From UBA5972 sp964567685 (lineage in GTDB: Bacteria; Pseudomonadota; Alphaproteobacteria; Rhodobacterales; Rhodobacteraceae): a DNA stretch of 64,000 nt. The DNA is taken from the NCBI GenBank assembly GCA_964567685.1, contig CAZMNO010000009.1:1-64000 (forward strand), given 5' to 3'. Below the pieces are notes generated by a model. That model was not told the DNA's origin and ran no database searches. It worked only from the letters and a program-made list of their open reading frames with translations. Shown here one piece after another: positions 62,093 to 64,000 of the stretch. The position numbers were made by a program, and so were the translations under genes. Every line of letters starts with the position of its first letter. Position 1 is the first letter of the stretch.

Positions 62093-63633
62093 CGCGGCCT
62101 ATTCGCCTGATCGCAGCCTTCTTCACCGTTGGTGGCTGGACGCTGATCAGCCGCGTGACCGGTTTTGCCCGTGATATCATGATCGCGGCCTTTCTGGGGG
62201 CCGGCCCGGTGGCCGAAGCCTTTCTGATCGCCTTTTCACTGCCCAACATGTTTCGCCGGTTCTTTGCCGAAGGGGCCTTCAACATGGCCTTCGTGCCGAT
62301 GTTTTCCAAGAAACTGGAAAGCGGTGACAACGCCGAGGATTTTGCCCGCGATGCCCTCTCGGGCCTGATGTTCATCCTGGTCGTTCTGACCCTGCTGGCG
62401 CAGCTATTCATGCCGTGGCTGGTTTTGGCGATGGCCAGCGGGTTTCACGGTGATACGCGGTTTGATCTGGCTGTGGAGTACGGGCGGATTGCATTTCCCT
62501 ATATTCTGTTCATTTCAATCGCAGCACTTATCAGTGGGGCTTTGAATGCGATGGGGCGGTTTTGGGTGGCCGCGGCTGCACCGGTTGCGCTGAATATTCT
62601 TTTCATTGGTTCGCTAACGCTGGCGTGGTTTTTGCAGTGGGATTTTGGCTGCACGCTGGTCTGGGCTGTTCCGGTTGCTGGCTTCACACAGCTCTATCTG
62701 GTCTGGCTGGCGGCAAGGCGTGCCGGGCTTTCGCTTTGGCCACGAATGCCACGCATGACACCGGAACTGAAGCGGCTCGCCGTGATCGCCGCCCCGGCGG
62801 CCTTGGCAGGTGGTGTGGTGCAGATAAACCTGCTGGTCGGAAGGCAGGTGGCCAGCTTTTTTGACGGGGCGATTGCCTGGCTCAACTATGCGGACCGGCT
62901 TTATCAGCTTCCACTGGGTGTGGTCGGCATTGCCATCGGTGTCGTCCTGCTGCCCGATCTTTCACGCAAACTGCAAGCCGGCGACGCGGCGGGGGGGCGC
63001 AATGCCGTCAATCGGGCTGCCGAGTTTTCGCTTGCGCTGACTTTGCCTGCCTCGGTTGCGCTGATCGTGGTGCCGCTTCCGCTGACCTCGGTTCTGTTCA
63101 TGCGCGGGGCGTTTGATGCCAATGACGCAGCGATGACCGCACAGGCGCTGGCGATTTACGGGGCCGGGCTGCCGGCCTTTGTGCTGCAAAAGGTGCTGCA
63201 ACCGCTCTATTTCGCCCGTGCCGATACCAAAACCCCGTTTTATTTTGCGCTGGTGGCGATGGTCGTCAATGCCGCTTTGGCAATAGGATTGTCCGGTGTG
63301 TTCGGATTTCTCGCCCCTGCCATCGGCACCACGCTGGCAGGCTGGGCGATGGTGCTATTGCTGTGGCGCGGTTCGCGTTCGATGGGGGATGCGGCTGGGA
63401 TCGATGCGCGGTTGAAGCGGGTCGGGCCGAGAATTCTTGCAGCGTCAGCCGTGATGGCCGCCACGCTGTGGTTGTTGGCGGGGTGGCTGGAACCGCAATT
63501 CGCAGCGCCCGGGGTGCGGTATCTGGCACTGTTGATTCTGGTGATCGGCGGCATGGGCGTTTATGGCGTCGCTGCATTAGTTCTGGGGGCGGTTACGCCA
63601 GCAGAAATCAAACGCGCGGTGCGACGCGGTTGA
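62089..63633 (+). CDS. murJ: Lipid II flippase MurJ
   Basis: MurJ moves lipid II across the inner membrane. The 514-residue MOP-superfamily protein has about 14 helices, GWTLISRVTGFARDIMIAAFLG, split as TLISRVTGFARD, FRRFFAEGAFNMAFVPMF, and conserved charged residues in helix 2 and 8 regions. The ATG overlaps glnD by 4 bp, a pairing common in alphaproteobacteria. Confidence 0.96.
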   Translation: MTRPIRLIAAFFTVGGWTLISRVTGFARDIMIAAFLGAGPVAEAFLIAFSLPNMFRRFFAEGAFNMAFVPMFSKKLESGDNAEDFARDALSGLMFILVVLTLLAQLFMPWLVLAMASGFHGDTRFDLAVEYGRIAFPYILFISIAALISGALNAMGRFWVAAAAPVALNILFIGSLTLAWFLQWDFGCTLVWAVPVAGFTQLYLVWLAARRAGLSLWPRMPRMTPELKRLAVIAAPAALAGGVVQINLLVGRQVASFFDGAIAWLNYADRLYQLPLGVVGIAIGVVLLPDLSRKLQAGDAAGGRNAVNRAAEFSLALTLPASVALIVVPLPLTSVLFMRGAFDANDAAMTAQALAIYGAGLPAFVLQKVLQPLYFARADTKTPFYFALVAMVVNAALAIGLSGVFGFLAPAIGTTLAGWAMVLLLWRGSRSMGDAAGIDARLKRVGPRILAASAVMAATLWLLAGWLEPQFAAPGVRYLALLILVIGGMGVYGVAALVLGAVTPAEIKRAVRRG

Positions 63634-64000
63634 ACTGGTCATCGGCAAACTGAAACTTCTGCACATCGCCGGATCACACCCATCAATGCCAACGGCCCCA
63701 AAGATTGACGTTACGGTTTGGATTGTTTCAAGCATCACAGCGGACCCTGTTCACTGTTGCCACAAAGCCGCGTATCAACGGGCCGTGGTGCGGCGAGCAG
63801 GCGGAAGTGACTGCCACTTTATCCCGGCAAAGCCTGCGCAACGCAAATACGTTGCACCTTCCTCTGCCAATCGCCGTGCCGGGGGACGGCCCGGCGATGC
63901 GCGGCGGGCTTGCGCCCTTGGTTCCGCGCGGGTTGCTCGATCTTTGGTGAAAGTTAACGCACCGGAGTTTTGTTACGGGTAACAAAGCTATCTGCGGCGG
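63634..64000. other. Non-coding 3' end of the window
   Basis: No gene is supported. GC-rich CGATGCGCGGCGGGCTTGCG near 63895 resembles the element near 50235. Several open frames run through here, but none has recognisable sequence; a gene might begin beyond 64000. Confidence 0.4.

Noticed and set aside
63686..63982. 98-codon frame at the window end
   Set aside because: It has no family features and lies in a GC-rich repeat-like spacer.
1..64000. tRNA, rRNA, CRISPR, prophage, intact insertion sequences
   Set aside because: No T-loop/acceptor patterns, direct-repeat arrays, integrase or transposase motifs were seen by eye on either strand.

Overview
The window reads as chromosomal DNA of an alphaproteobacterium of the Rhodobacterales (Roseobacter-type). 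The reasons are: coding is dense and roughly 60% GC by eye; the gene orders aroA-cmk-rpsA-ihfB-lapA-trpF-trpB, irr-fabA-fabB-fabI, coaBC-dut-moeB-like and rsmI-yraN-gshB (divergent from an LpoA-like gene, then glnD-murJ) are ones I associate with this order; and a SAM/SAH-type riboswitch, a class known from Rhodobacterales metK leaders, lies directly upstream of metK. No tRNA, rRNA, CRISPR array, prophage or intact insertion sequence was recognised.

Layout. 1-4.5 kb: a 5'-truncated DUF2332 gene, a serine hydrolase, a YodC-like protein, a membrane-anchored LuxR-type regulator and two related secreted proteins with Gly/Ser/Asp repeat tails. 4.6-14 kb (minus strand): trpB, a decayed segment with two gene remnants and three palindromes, trpF, lapA, ihfB, rpsA, an AT-rich inserted membrane gene, cmk, two tandem four-helix membrane proteins and aroA. 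14-20.8 kb (minus): trmB, an exported ClpP-like protein, metK with its riboswitch, lnt, a CorC-like CBS protein, ybeY and phoH. 20.9-24.4 kb: an exported OmpA-like protein and a lipoprotein that share a motif, miaB, and a glycosyltransferase-like gene. 24.5-28.5 kb: irr, fabA, fabB, fabI, a rhodanese and a duplicated fabI 3' end.

28.5-36.8 kb is a metabolic region: haloacid dehalogenase, alpha/beta hydrolase and threonine/serine dehydratase in one overlapping operon, then an AhpD-like protein, agmatinase, LysR regulator, PhnZ-like HD protein, a 426-bp non-coding stretch that can fold into nested helices, an MBL-like protein, an NTF2-like protein and another hydrolase. 37-45 kb: a dimethylglycine/sarcosine dehydrogenase-type flavoprotein, a Cys/Met PLP enzyme, an M3 oligopeptidase and an orphan autotransporter. 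45-54.9 kb: SH3-domain protein, hydroxyacid dehydrogenase, DUF1761, MoeB-like, dut, coaBC, ChaN-like, cobU with a phosphatase, a GST and a YifB/ComM ATPase. 54.9-63.6 kb: an HSL-type hydrolase, gshB, yraN, rsmI, an LpoA-like lipoprotein, glnD and murJ.

Most of the window is core metabolism and envelope or RNA biogenesis. I did not find a clear undescribed defence or biosynthetic system. The less ordinary points are the candidate structured RNA at about 34.30-34.43 kb, the three palindromes centred on TTCGAA in front of trpB, the decayed genes between trpF and trpB, the fabI 3'-end remnant, the paired secreted repeat proteins beside a membrane LuxR regulator, and the apparent frameshift in the signal peptide of the OmpA-like gene.
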